From contig NZ_MWLM01000072.1 in the NCBI RefSeq assembly GCF_002198665.1, forward strand, positions 140,752-204,751: DNA of 64,000 nucleotides, in the 5' to 3' direction. This stretch comes from Novosphingobium sp. B 225 (GTDB lineage: Bacteria; Pseudomonadota; Alphaproteobacteria; Sphingomonadales; Sphingomonadaceae). This document shows positions 45,323-54,389 of this stretch, one piece after another (the stretch's first letter is position 1; each line of letters starts with the position of its first letter). The notes beneath the pieces were generated by a model, which was not told the DNA's origin, searched no databases, and saw nothing but the letters and a program-made list of their open reading frames with translations. A program made the translations under genes and the position numbers.

Positions 45323-45865
45323 CGAACCTGTGGATCGATTTCAAGTCACAATCAATTCAGCAGAACTTCAATGAGAATTGACATCGACAGGGCTGCCCGC
45401 CGGGCAACCCGCTCTATCCGCTGGCGCGGACCGGACCTGTAGTCCCGGCCCATCCGGGTGACGACCGGGAGCAAGGAGGCTGAGCGGGAGAACCTGGCAG
45501 ACGCACTCTGTCCCGCGCTGCGCGCTCCTGAGGGTGCGGCGTTTCGTGCACTGACCCGCTGGCACTCTTGCCTCTCTCATTGCCCGACGCCCGCTGGCGC
45601 ACTTGCGCGCGCACAGGGCATCCGGCGGCTTCGCGCCGTTGCAAGGGTGCCGTTTCTGGCTGAATCGCCGGGCGATCCGGGCAGGAACGCCAAGGGCTTT
45701 GCCCTCTCGTTCCCCAAACCGGAATAGACACCCCCGAGTGGCGGGCTGTGCCCGCTGGCCCGCGCCAGAGCATCGATTCCGGTTTTCCCTCCCCCTCCCA
45801 TCCTCGCCGGAAGGCAGGCCGCTTGTCGCATGTCGAATGCGGCTTTGCCGGAAGGAGGGCAGAAA
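45323..45865. other. Non-coding stretch between the restriction system and the DUF3768 region
   Basis: Very GC-rich sequence without a convincing gene. An 89-codon plus-strand frame from a GTG at 45458 has no clear ribosome-binding site or motif. Its composition (repeated GCGCGC, CCGG) looks like degraded coding or plasmid-derived DNA. Confidence 0.4.
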
Positions 45866-46051
45866 ATGGGTGACCTGATCTTGAACTACCGGGCTTGCGG
45901 GGCCGAGTGCCGCGAGGACTGGTTGCGGATGCTGGCAAACGAGAACGGCTTGTCGTTTGGGACGGTGCAGCGGCTGGCCGAGGAACTTGGAGAGCAGGAG
46001 GATTTCGGCGAGCTGGTTCAGCTTTGCGAATGCGGCGGGAGGGCAGTGTAA
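45866..46051 (+). CDS. Small uncharacterised protein (61 aa)
   Basis: ATG at 45866 follows GGAAGGAGGG, a strong ribosome-binding site. The product begins GDLILNYRACGAECREDWLRMLA, is acidic and ends CECGGRAV with a short cysteine pair. Its stop overlaps the start of the DUF3768 relic (TAATG), indicating a former two-gene operon. No family recognised. Confidence 0.55.
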   Translation: MGDLILNYRACGAECREDWLRMLANENGLSFGTVQRLAEELGEQEDFGELVQLCECGGRAV

Positions 46052-46442
46052 TGACCGCTGCCCCACTTTCCCGCATCGAACGGATTGCGCGCCTCAACGA
46101 CCGAGGGCGGCAGGCGATAGGCGATAGGCTTGACCTGATTTGCGGTCTCTACCGAGAGTTTTCGTACCCTTTCGCAGGAGGATCAGTCACGGGTTCGCTA
46201 ACTGGTCGAGACCTTCGACGCATTCACGCCGGACAATGACCCTTCCGAGGAGCCTGACTTTGGGGCGATCTATAAGGTCAGTGATGGTCTCTGCGCTTCT
46301 GCCGACGAACGGGACTGTGACCGAAAAGGTATTTTAGAAGATCGATGCCTACGATCGCGATTTGCGCTTCGGTAGTCCCGATCCGGACAATCCAGCCGTG
46401 ACGCGGCGGGTGCTGACCATCATGCTTGCTAGCGAATACTAA
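46051..46442 (+). pseudogene. DUF3768 gene broken by frameshifts
   Basis: The N-terminus (RIERIARLNDRGRQAIG) is in the first frame and stops at 46239. In other frames the characteristic DUF3768 core continues: ETFDAFTPDNDPSEEPDFGAIY from about 46207, then IDAYDRDLRFGSPDPDNP and TRRVLTIMLASEY to a stop at 46440. At least two frameshifts are needed to rebuild the gene. DUF3768 proteins are common on sphingomonad plasmids and islands and have no known function. Confidence 0.7.
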
Positions 46443-46642
46443 TGGAGGCGAACGATGTCTAAGGCCCCACGGCTCACATACACCGCATGTTCGATATCGA
46501 TAATGTAAGGCTCCTTGCGACATATCGGGAAAAATGATCCTCCGGGCCGAATACGACTACCTAGTTGATCAATCCTCTCCCTCAGGCATTGACGATACCC
46601 GCCTTTCCTACGAACCTATTGAAGAGAGTGAGGGGGATTCGA

Positions 46643-48262
46643 TTGCAGCTAAGCATCGCATATCAAGGCGGAGGTGCCAGAGTTATCGAACTCCTGGCCG
46701 CTGCAAAGGCTGTCATTGACGCGCAATCAGCGGGACGCCTCAAGGTATTCCGTGTTTGTGGTGCATCGGCTGGAGCGGTTGCAGCAGCGATGCATGCAAC
46801 AGATTGCGATATTCAGGCGGTAATTGCGAATTCACATACCCTGAAATCAGACATTGAGAATTTTTTCCCGGCGAGCCGAATGAAGAGTTTCCGCGCAATT
46901 CCGCGCCTTTTGGCTGGTAAATCGCTATATGATGAACGGCATGTCCGAGAAATACTGATAAAATTATTCCTCCTTGGCGGAATAGATGCAGAGCGTCCGA
47001 TTAAGGACATAAAGCTTTCCGTGCCACAGCTTAGGATCATGAGATCCGATATCAGATATAACAACTCCTCAGTAGCCACCGAGGCTTCTGAATCGAAATT
47101 GGTTGACGCCATCTTAGATTCGGCCGCCATCCCATTTGCATTTCGAGTCCCGAAATCAAATCCAAACCCCGAGATTCTTGACGGTGGGTTATTTCAGAAT
47201 TTGCCGGCTGCAGCAGCAATGGAGGACCTCAAGTTAGGGCAAGTCGCTTTGGGATTTTCCTTTCCCAAGGAGGATTCTCAAGATTTGAAGAAGGCAACAC
47301 CTTTGGAATACGGCAAAGCCATTCTCGGTAGCTTGCTTGACGAACGCATGGCCGATGCGAGGCTCAGATTGAAGCCAAGTAACGTGATAGAGATTCCAAA
47401 TCGTCGTTCGACGTTTGAGTTTTCGGACGCTCTTTCTGAAGGGATGCATGCCCAGTTTTCAGAAGATGTAAGTGAAATTGCCAGAAGGCTGGAGAACTGG
47501 GTCCGGACTGCTGAGATGATGGATGGTCCAGATTGGCACTCTGATCATCCAGCTGACCTAGCGGAGCAGGCTGCACGGACTCAAATTGATGTATCAAATT
47601 TTTATGAAGATGTCGGTAATTTGGGCTACCACGCCGATTCAATCTGCCATGAGGTAAATTACAGATCTTTTAATCGGGGACTTCCGGATATATATACTTT
47701 AACAGTAGAAATATGTGGGAATAAGAATGAAGGGCTTCAGTTTCTAAGATTCTTTTTTTACGATTCGGAATCTGGTGCAATAAAAAAGACTAACCTTGAA
47801 ATTTTTGACGGACAAGGCGCATTGCGCAAAACAATGGCTCTTCCACTTCGAATTCCTGGGAAACGCATCCGAGGCACTCTCGTTTGCCTCGACAGGCCCC
47901 TGAAGGCGGATGAAAGGATAAAGATTGTCAAAACCGAGGAGAGTTTTGATGGCATGCTTGAGTATGAAACGAAGGGTTGCTGTTCACAGACAGTCGGCCT
48001 CAGTCCTGGTAGGACGTCAGACAAGCTAACGGTGATCGTCCATTTCCCGGATACCCATAAGCCATTGCACTATGGCGACGCCTCTTTGGAACGCCCGAAG
48101 GATGCAGAAATGCTTAGTGACGAGAGCGGATTGCAACTTATGACCCGAACCGTTATGCACGCCAACAAGCGAGCAGGCTCCAAGACGGTGGTTAGCGAGG
48201 CGACTCTGACGGATCAGACTGAAAAGAGACGATTTGTTAAGGTTGTCTACTATAGAACGTAG
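46643..48262 (+). CDS. Patatin-like phospholipase with C-terminal extension
   Basis: TTG at 46643 is preferred because GTGAGGGGG precedes it; a TTG at 46565 would add 26 residues. The 539-aa protein has GGGAR (residues 9-13), the nucleophile GASAG (Ser42) and the partner Asp180 in LDGG, so the Ser/Asp lipase dyad is complete. Residues ~330-539 are beta-rich and not recognised. The gene is AT-richer than neighbours and stands alone before the integrase, the spot where island cargo genes accumulate. Patatin-like lipases act as membrane-damaging effectors in anti-phage systems such as CBASS; here no cyclase partner is adjacent. Confidence 0.8.
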   Translation: MQLSIAYQGGGARVIELLAAAKAVIDAQSAGRLKVFRVCGASAGAVAAAMHATDCDIQAVIANSHTLKSDIENFFPASRMKSFRAIPRLLAGKSLYDERHVREILIKLFLLGGIDAERPIKDIKLSVPQLRIMRSDIRYNNSSVATEASESKLVDAILDSAAIPFAFRVPKSNPNPEILDGGLFQNLPAAAAMEDLKLGQVALGFSFPKEDSQDLKKATPLEYGKAILGSLLDERMADARLRLKPSNVIEIPNRRSTFEFSDALSEGMHAQFSEDVSEIARRLENWVRTAEMMDGPDWHSDHPADLAEQAARTQIDVSNFYEDVGNLGYHADSICHEVNYRSFNRGLPDIYTLTVEICGNKNEGLQFLRFFFYDSESGAIKKTNLEIFDGQGALRKTMALPLRIPGKRIRGTLVCLDRPLKADERIKIVKTEESFDGMLEYETKGCCSQTVGLSPGRTSDKLTVIVHFPDTHKPLHYGDASLERPKDAEMLSDESGLQLMTRTVMHANKRAGSKTVVSEATLTDQTEKRRFVKVVYYRT

Positions 48263-48417
48263 AGGAAAGGTTGTAAGAATGTCCGGCACTCAGGAAATCT
48301 GAAATCTGTCGTCGATGCGTCGGCAAGGGGGCTGCGAAGGTATGCCCAGGTGTCTGAATTTGCAACCAGACGGTTCACCAGAAGTTCGCGTAACCCCTAC
48401 GCTCGGTGCCGCCAGAC

Positions 48418-49638
48418 TTACAAGTCCGCCTTCATTGGCGCTGTGCTCTCTCCCCTTCTTAGCAAGTCGAGATAGTCACTCCACCATTGCGCCATCCTGA
48501 CGCGCTCATCCCAGTAATGGCCGCGATTGTAGGCACCACGGATCGCATTGCTGTCGCCGTGTGCAAGAGCCCGTTCGATTGCGTCGGGATGCCACAGGCC
48601 GCTCTCGTTGAGCAGTGTTGACGCGGTTGAGCGAAAGCCGTGCGCCGTCATCTCATCCTTTGTGAAGCCCATGCGCCGGAACGATGCGTTGAGCGTGTTC
48701 TCACTCATCGGGCGCTTCCAAGTGTGGAACGCGGGGAACATGTAGCCCGTGCCGATCGTGACCGACTGCAGCTCGCGGAACAGTTCGAGCACCTGCCGGG
48801 ACAAGGGGACCGCGTGGGTGCGGCGCGCCTTCATCTTGCCTGCCGGGATCGTCCAGATGGCCTTTTCCCAATCCAGTTCGCTCCAGTCGCCATGACGCAG
48901 CTCGCCCGGCCGCACGAAGATATGCGGGGCAATCTTGAGCGCGAGCTTGGTGACCGGATAGCATTCGAAATCATCGATTGCCCGGAGCAGCTGGCCCAGC
49001 TTCTCCGGTTCGAGGATCGCGGCATAGTGCCGCGCCTTTGGTGTGATCAGTGCGCCCTGAAGGATAGCGGTCGGATCGCTTTGGCAAACACCCAGGGCCG
49101 CGCCATAGCGAAACACGCGGCTTGAAAAAGATCGGCATTTCTTCGCCGTCTCAAGGTTACCCCGCGCTTCGAGCTTCTTGAGCGCCGCCAGCATCATCTG
49201 TGGATCAAGGTCATCGAGCGGCATGTTGCCGATGGCCGGCGTCAGCAGCTCCAGAAACCAGCGCGCCTTTTTGAGAGTTGCCTCTGCGAGGCCCTCGCCG
49301 ACCATCTTGTGTTCGATGTACGAGCTGGCGACGACTGCGAAGGTGTTTTCGGCCCCGAGCCTGATCTTCGCCTTCTCGCGCTTGCGCTCACGCATGGGGT
49401 CAATGCCATCAGCGACCGTGGTGCGCGCCCGGTCGCGCCGCCTTCGAGCTTCGGCCAGGCTGATCTCCGGGAAGGCGCCAAACGGCATCTTCTTCTCGAT
49501 TCCACCGAATCGATACTTGAATTGCCATAGTTTTGAACCATTTGGCTTGACCAGCAGGTAGAGCCCCCCGGAATCGTATCGCTTATAGGGTTTGGATTCG
49601 GGAAGAAAACCCTTAATTTCCTGTACGTTAAGGCTCAT
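48418..49638 (-). CDS. P4-type tyrosine integrase of island 2 (intact)
   Basis: Started at 49638 (MSLNVQEIKG), giving 406 aa. An N-terminal DUF4102 arm-binding domain is followed by the SAM-like core and the catalytic domain with Arg243 (RPGELRH), His333-x-x-Arg336 (TAHGFRSTAS), His360 and the nucleophile Tyr370 (RGAYNRGHY). All catalytic residues are present. It lies 175 bp from the tRNA-Leu 3' end, its attachment site, and is oriented as usual for tRNA-integrating islands. Close relative of the truncated integrase at 24398-25390, which explains why both islands use the same tRNA. Confidence 0.95.
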   Translation of the reverse strand: MSLNVQEIKGFLPESKPYKRYDSGGLYLLVKPNGSKLWQFKYRFGGIEKKMPFGAFPEISLAEARRRRDRARTTVADGIDPMRERKREKAKIRLGAENTFAVVASSYIEHKMVGEGLAEATLKKARWFLELLTPAIGNMPLDDLDPQMMLAALKKLEARGNLETAKKCRSFSSRVFRYGAALGVCQSDPTAILQGALITPKARHYAAILEPEKLGQLLRAIDDFECYPVTKLALKIAPHIFVRPGELRHGDWSELDWEKAIWTIPAGKMKARRTHAVPLSRQVLELFRELQSVTIGTGYMFPAFHTWKRPMSENTLNASFRRMGFTKDEMTAHGFRSTASTLLNESGLWHPDAIERALAHGDSNAIRGAYNRGHYWDERVRMAQWWSDYLDLLRRGESTAPMKADL

Positions 49639-49639
49639 C

Positions 49640-49700
49640 TGGGGGCTCCGCACTCTCGCCGAGCCATATTTGGGGGCCTCAGTGCCCAACGGAGCCCCCA
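49640..49700. repeat. Island 2 right-end arm-type repeats (GGAGCCCCCA)
   Basis: Copies at 49640-49649 (inverted) and 49691-49700 match those at 25632 and 25644 at the other island end, with a related TTTGGGGGCC between them. They lie between the integrase start and the tRNA att core, where arm-binding sites are expected. Confidence 0.55.
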
Positions 49701-49804
49701 GACCGGGTGAAACTCAGTGGAACAAAGCGGAACGCCAATTACGGCTGGAAGGCGGAAATTGGCAGATTTCTGCCGTTTTTGCAACCCCTCGCAACGCTGC
49801 GATG

Positions 49805-49833
49805 AGAACAAATGGTGCCCAGAAGAGGACTCG
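49805..49833. repeat. att site at the tRNA-Leu 3' end (island 2 right end)
   Basis: This 29-bp copy overlaps the last 21 bases of the tRNA including CCA and is identical to 25548-25576. The tRNA is left intact by the insertion, as usual for P4-type integrases. Confidence 0.88.
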
Positions 49834-49899
49834 AACCTCCACGCCCTTGCGAGCGCCAGCACCTGAAGCTGGTGCGTCTACCAATTCCGCCATCTGGGC
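49813..49899 (-). tRNA. tRNA-Leu (anticodon CAG)
   Basis: On the minus strand the gene begins GCCCAGATGGCGGAATTGG and folds with a 7-bp acceptor stem (GCCCAGA/TCTGGGC), a D-arm with GGTAGACGC, anticodon stem CCAGC/GCTGG around TTCAGGT (anticodon CAG), a long class II variable arm and a T-arm with GGTTCGAGTCC. CCA is encoded. The length, 87 nt with CCA, and the variable arm are typical for leucine. Integration site of both islands. Confidence 0.96.
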
Positions 49900-50106
49900 A
49901 CGGTAGCGAGGGACCAATGGTGTCCTTCGCCGGGTAGGAGGGCGCCACTAGCGGGGCGTTTGGGGGCTGTCAACGATGGTCTTGCGCTTGCGGTACGATT
50001 TGTTGCCGGACCGGATCAAGTGTTGCCCGCCTGCCCGGCGCCGTGCCAAGTGCACGGGATTGGAGTCCCGGGTGACGGGGCTGCGTTGCATGGTGAGGTT
50101 TGGGCA

Positions 50107-51063
50107 ATGGCTGGCAAGATCGATCTGACGGGCAAGCTGGTGACGGTGCTGGGGGGCAGCGGGTTTGTCGGGTCACATCTGGCGCAGGAACTGCTGGCGC
50201 GCGGTGCGCGGCTGCGGGTGGCTTGCCGCACGACAGAGACTGCGGGGCGGATCAAGCCGCTGGGCAACATGGGGCAGGTCCAGCTGGCGCGGTTCGACAT
50301 GGCGGATGCCGCTTCGCTCGCGCGGGTGGTTGCCGGATCGCAGGCGGTGGTCAATCTGGTCGGAGCCTTCAGCGGTGACCTGGATGCGGTGCAAGGGCGC
50401 GGCGCGGGACTGGCGGCAGCGGCGGCGCGGGCAGCGGGGGCCTCGGCCTTTGTGCAGGTTTCCGCAATCGGTGCAGACAGCGAGGGCGCGACTGCCTATG
50501 CCCGGAGCAAGGCGGCGGGCGAGGCCGCGGTGCTGGCGGCCTTCCCGCAGGCCACGATCCTGCGCCCGTCCGTGCTGTTCGGACCGGATGACAAGTTCCT
50601 CAACCTGTTCGGCGGCCTGATTGCGGCCTTTCCGGTGATGCCGGTGTTTGCCCCCACGGCGCGGATGCAGCCGCTGTTTGTCGATGATCTGGCCGAAGCC
50701 ATCGCCAATGTGCTGGCCGAACCGGCAGCGCATGGCGGCAAGACCTATGAATTGGGCGGGCCTGAGCAAGTGAGTGTGCTTGAGCTCAACCAGCGGATCG
50801 CAGCGGCGGCCGAGCGCCAGGTGCTGCTGGCCGAGCTGCCCGATGGCCTGTCCGGCCTGTTCGCCGCGCTGACCGGGTGGCTGCCCGGTGCGCCGCTGAC
50901 CCGCCAGCAGTGGCAATTGCTCAAGGCCGGCAACGTGGTGTCAGGCGCGCTGCCGGGGATTGCGGCGCTGGGGGTCAATCCGCGCCCGCTGGGGCTCTAC
51001 CTTGATCGCTGGATGACGCGGTTTCGCAAGCATGGGCGGTTCAGGGACCGGCTGTCGGGCTGA
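50107..51063 (+). CDS. NAD(P)-binding atypical SDR (complex I NDUFA9-like)
   Basis: A 318-aa extended SDR, started at 50107. The dinucleotide loop is GGSGFVGSHL (residues ~16-25), followed by VVNLVGAFSGD, VQVSAIGAD, an ARSKAAGE segment replacing the usual YxxxK, ILRPSVLFGP and FVDDLAEAI. This fits the NDUFA9/39-kDa-like group of alphaproteobacteria, which bind NADPH and support respiratory complex I or quinone metabolism. First chromosomal gene beyond the tRNA; not part of the islands. Confidence 0.85.
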   Translation: MAGKIDLTGKLVTVLGGSGFVGSHLAQELLARGARLRVACRTTETAGRIKPLGNMGQVQLARFDMADAASLARVVAGSQAVVNLVGAFSGDLDAVQGRGAGLAAAAARAAGASAFVQVSAIGADSEGATAYARSKAAGEAAVLAAFPQATILRPSVLFGPDDKFLNLFGGLIAAFPVMPVFAPTARMQPLFVDDLAEAIANVLAEPAAHGGKTYELGGPEQVSVLELNQRIAAAAERQVLLAELPDGLSGLFAALTGWLPGAPLTRQQWQLLKAGNVVSGALPGIAALGVNPRPLGLYLDRWMTRFRKHGRFRDRLSG

Positions 51064-51236
51064 TCCCACAAGTGACCCCGGGTTACACGACTGGACACAG
51101 TGGACACGGTCCTGAAACAAAGTGTCACCCGCACCGAACGTGGCGATTGGCAGGCCACGAGAACGATCCACGATGTCAAAGAGCAGTGCCGTCCTTCTAC
51201 TCGATTCGATCAATGTAGGAAAACGCTCGCCCGTTG

Positions 51237-51908
51237 TTACGCGTTGACGTCCGCATAGTGGCTGGGCGGCTGGATCACTTCCATCCGTTCCGCCAGCAGG
51301 GGACGAAAGCTGGGGCGGCTTTTGAACACGGCATACCAGTCGCGCGCCTGATCGTGCCCGGTCCAGTCCAGCCCACCAAGATAATCCGCAACCGAAATCT
51401 GCGCGGCGGCGGCCAGATCGGCCAGGCTCATCGTCGCGCCGGCCAGCCAGGGGCGATGATCGATCAGGTGATCGATGTAATAGAGATGCTCATGCGCCAG
51501 CTTCATCGCCTCGCGCAGCACTTTGCTATCGGGTGACATGCGATAGACCAGCCGCTTCTTCATCCGTTCGTGGAGCAGCGGGCCGGTGACATCGCCGAAG
51601 AAGTTTTCATCGAACAAGGCAACCAGCCGCCGGATTTCCGCGCGGCCAGCGGCGGTGCCGTTGATCAGCTGGTTCTTTTCGACCGTTTCCTCAAAATATT
51701 CGCAGATCGCCCGGCTATCCGCCAGCGTGAGCCCTTTGGCCGGATCGTGCAGCACCGGGGTGCGCCCGGCGGGGTTGAGCGCCAGGAATTCGTCGCGCCC
51801 TTCCCACGGGTTTTCGCGCCACAATTCATAGGCGATGCCCTTTTCGCTCATCAACAGGCGGACCTTGCGGCTGAACGGGCAGAGCGGGAATTGATGGAGT
51901 TGCCACAT
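51237..51908 (-). CDS. fzlA: Glutathione-S-transferase-like protein, probable FzlA
   Basis: The 223-aa GST-fold protein has the N-terminal thioredoxin-like domain (FPLCPFSRKVRL, NPAGRTPVL, ADSRAICEYFEE) and an all-helical C-terminal domain ending SRPSFRPLLAERM, then PPSHYADVNA. The conserved C-terminal PP..HYAD tail and overall length recall FzlA, the FtsZ-binding division protein of Caulobacter and relatives. As FzlA it would control Z-ring curvature and constriction rather than conjugate glutathione. A generic GST cannot be excluded without a database search. Confidence 0.7.
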   Translation of the reverse strand: MWQLHQFPLCPFSRKVRLLMSEKGIAYELWRENPWEGRDEFLALNPAGRTPVLHDPAKGLTLADSRAICEYFEETVEKNQLINGTAAGRAEIRRLVALFDENFFGDVTGPLLHERMKKRLVYRMSPDSKVLREAMKLAHEHLYYIDHLIDHRPWLAGATMSLADLAAAAQISVADYLGGLDWTGHDQARDWYAVFKSRPSFRPLLAERMEVIQPPSHYADVNA

Positions 51909-51973
51909 GGCGCCGATCCTTGCCCGTGTGGGCTGGGCGCTTCAAGGCGTGGACGGGCAGGCCGCGCGACAAA

Positions 51974-52867
51974 TCAGGTGGAAAAGTCCCGCGAGCGCTG
52001 GAACAGCAGGCCTTCGCGCAGGCCGGTGTGCGAAAAGACCACGCTGTCTGGCCCCAGTTCCGCGACCATGGCCGACAGCAAGGCAGAGGCATGGGGTAAT
52101 TGCGCCGCACGGGTGCTCGAAATCCGGGGGATTGCCGCGATCCGCCGTGTGCCCATTTCCCGCACCACGCCTTTCAGCGCCCGCGCCGCCGCAGCGGGAA
52201 CCGGCGCGCCAGCGGAAGCACCGGTCAGATGGATATGCAGCCGTTCCAGCGCGCGCCACGAACCGCCGACGAGAAACAGTTGCTGCCCGCGCACCTGGTC
52301 CGTCCAGTCGAGCGGGGCGATCAGGTCTTTCAGTGCCTTGCGCAGTCGCCCCCGCCCTTCGGCGCGGATCGCCGCGATCGGCATCACACCCAGGCGAAAG
52401 CTGACGCATTCATGGACATGCTCGTCACCGATGCGGGCCAGCTCCAGGCTGCCACCGCCCAGGTCCGCTGCCAGCCCCAGCGCGCCGGGATGTGCCTCGA
52501 TCACGCCCCAGGCCGAAGCGCGCGCCTCATCCTCGCCCGACAGCAGTTCGGCGGGCAGACCGAGCGCGCGGACCTGCGCAAGGAATTCTGCACCATTGGC
52601 GGCATCACGCACCGCCGCCGTGGCGACCACGTGCAGCGCTTCGAGCGGGACCAGGCGGAGCAAGGCGGCAAAGCGAGCCAGGGTTTTGAGCGCGAGCGCC
52701 ATGTCGCGCCGGTCCAGCAATCCGCGTGCAACCACGCCCCGGCCCAGCACGGCGCTGACCTTGTCATCATAGAGCACTTGCGGCGCGCGCGGATCGCCAC
52801 CGAACACCACCAGCCGGATGGAATTGGATCCGATATCGATAATCGCCTGGCGGCCACGCTTTCCCAT
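51974..52867 (-). CDS. Ppx/GppA-family phosphatase
   Basis: A 297-aa member of the ASKHA fold: IDIGSNSIRLVVFGG at the start, TAAVRDAANG, LSGEDEARASAWGV, and LAADLGGGSLELARI as second phosphate loop. These enzymes hydrolyse polyphosphate or pppGpp. At about 300 aa it has only the exopolyphosphatase core, the common size in alphaproteobacteria. It lies 65 bp from the GST gene on the same strand and is followed by the small exported protein gene upstream. Confidence 0.9.
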   Translation of the reverse strand: MGKRGRQAIIDIGSNSIRLVVFGGDPRAPQVLYDDKVSAVLGRGVVARGLLDRRDMALALKTLARFAALLRLVPLEALHVVATAAVRDAANGAEFLAQVRALGLPAELLSGEDEARASAWGVIEAHPGALGLAADLGGGSLELARIGDEHVHECVSFRLGVMPIAAIRAEGRGRLRKALKDLIAPLDWTDQVRGQQLFLVGGSWRALERLHIHLTGASAGAPVPAAAARALKGVVREMGTRRIAAIPRISSTRAAQLPHASALLSAMVAELGPDSVVFSHTGLREGLLFQRSRDFST

Positions 52868-52945
52868 GCGGACTGGCTTAGTCGGTGCAGGCCCGAAGAG
52901 CCAGTGGAGGGCGCAGGTTATCCGACCCGGCCAGCACCGGGGCCC

Positions 52946-53428
52946 CTACTCCTCGGTCGCCTCGCCCGCAGGCGGTTCACCAGGGACGACATCGCCACCC
53001 GGCAAGGCACCGCCCATCGCGCCCTTCATCTTTTCCGCCATGGCTTCAAGCTGGGGCAGCATGGCTTCCATCGCCCCGGCCATTACGGCAGCCTGGCCCA
53101 TGGCCTGCGGCACCGCCTTGCGAAGCTGTTCTGGCGCGCGGCGGGCATCCTTTCCGGCCAGATCGCCCAGCTTCATGCCCTTGCGGTAGTTCCGCGAAGC
53201 AGGCTTGCCCTGCGCCTGATCGATCGCCTTGGCCAGCGGAGCCACATCAAGTTCGAGCATCGCCCCGGTGAGCGCGGCCAGCATATCACCCACCCGTTCC
53301 TGCATGGCCGGATCGGACAGCACGCCCACGGCGCGGTCCATCCCGGCATCGCGGGCCATGGCAGGAGAAGCAGCGGCAAGCGAAGCAAGACCGGCAAGGC
53401 CAAGCAAGGCAGGGGTACGCAGGATCAT
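52946..53428 (-). CDS. Small exported protein, function unknown
   Basis: Starting at 53428 gives a 160-aa protein with a clear signal peptide (LRTPALLGLAGLASLAAAS with cleavage after PAMA). Longer frames would place the signal internally. The mature part is helical, rich in Met/Ala, and ends in an acidic proline-rich tail (GEPPAGEATEE). No domain recognised; similar small periplasmic proteins are frequent in sphingomonads. Encoded between Ppx/GppA and a ParA-like gene on the same strand. Confidence 0.75.
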   Translation of the reverse strand: MILRTPALLGLAGLASLAAASPAMARDAGMDRAVGVLSDPAMQERVGDMLAALTGAMLELDVAPLAKAIDQAQGKPASRNYRKGMKLGDLAGKDARRAPEQLRKAVPQAMGQAAVMAGAMEAMLPQLEAMAEKMKGAMGGALPGGDVVPGEPPAGEATEE

Positions 53429-53520
53429 CTTGGCAAACCTCCGCACCCGGATGTTCGGGTGTGCGTGGGGGTATAGGATCGCGGCGCTTTCACGTGGCTG
53501 AACGAAGCGTTCAACCCGTC

Positions 53521-54273
53521 TCAAGCCGCGTGCCGTTTGCCGATCTTGGCTTCGATCCCGCTCCACAGCCGGCCCAGATAGCGCGATGCTTCTGATCCTG
53601 GGGCAAAAGCGCCCAGCGGTTCGCGCCGGACCGCCGATTGTTCCATCTGCGCGGAATAGGGGATGGTCGGCCAGCCCTGTGCGCTGCTTTTGGCTACTTC
53701 GCGGTGAAGCGGGCGGCGCGAATTGTACATCGACAGCACCGGCAGGATCGGCGGGTGACGATGGTGGATCCGCAGCAATTCACGGCGCAGCTGATCAAGC
53801 GAGCGTGCCGACAGGGGCGATGGCGGCAAAGGCACGATCACCAGATCGGCGGCAGAGATCACCTGTTCGGTCAATTCGTTGTAACCCGCCGGGCAATCGA
53901 GCACGATCCGGTCAAAATCGCTGCGCAGCAAGCTGGTGATCTGCGCCAGACGGCGCGGGCCAAGCCGGGCGAGCTGGATCGGCAGGTTGCGCAGGCTGGC
54001 ATCGGCCGGCAGCAGATGCAATCCGGGATGCACGGTGGGTTCAACCATCTGGCGTGGACGACCTTCGCGCTGGAACATGCCGACAGCCCGGGGCACTGCG
54101 GGTTCATCATGACCAAGCAGGAACCCGGCCCCGGCCTGCGGATCAAGATCCCACAACAGGGTCCGGTGCCCGCCCTGGGCCGCAAAGCGCCAGGCGAGGT
54201 CAGCCGCCAGCGTCGTCTTGCCGACGCCCCCTTTTACACTGGCAATGGCGATAACTGCCACGGCGCGACCCAC
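53521..54273 (-). CDS. ParA/MinD-family ATPase
   Basis: The 250-aa protein opens with the deviant Walker A IASVKGGVGKTTLAADLAWR and continues with LLWDLDPQAGAGF, IVLDCPAGYNELTEQ and VIVPLPPSPLSARS. It is an orphan ParA-like ATPase without a ParB partner nearby, so it is not the main chromosome-partition gene. Such orphans position proteins or complexes in the cell. 92 bp upstream of the exported-protein gene. Confidence 0.88.
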   Translation of the reverse strand: MGRAVAVIAIASVKGGVGKTTLAADLAWRFAAQGGHRTLLWDLDPQAGAGFLLGHDEPAVPRAVGMFQREGRPRQMVEPTVHPGLHLLPADASLRNLPIQLARLGPRRLAQITSLLRSDFDRIVLDCPAGYNELTEQVISAADLVIVPLPPSPLSARSLDQLRRELLRIHHRHPPILPVLSMYNSRRPLHREVAKSSAQGWPTIPYSAQMEQSAVRREPLGAFAPGSEASRYLGRLWSGIEAKIGKRHAA

Positions 54274-54389
54274 CCTTTAACCCATTGGCCGATAACATGC
54301 CCGAACCTGCGGTTAATGCAATCGGGAGAATCCCGCTGACCCGGATTGGGACCGCGCGGCTCTGACAGGTTAACGCCGGGATCGGGCGT

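Noticed and set aside
45458..45727. 89-codon plus-strand frame beginning at GTG
   Set aside because: No ribosome-binding site, no motif, and biased composition typical of non-coding GC-rich DNA.
49635..49948. Overlapping small minus-strand frames across the tRNA region
   Set aside because: They are chance translations of the tRNA-Leu gene and att site.
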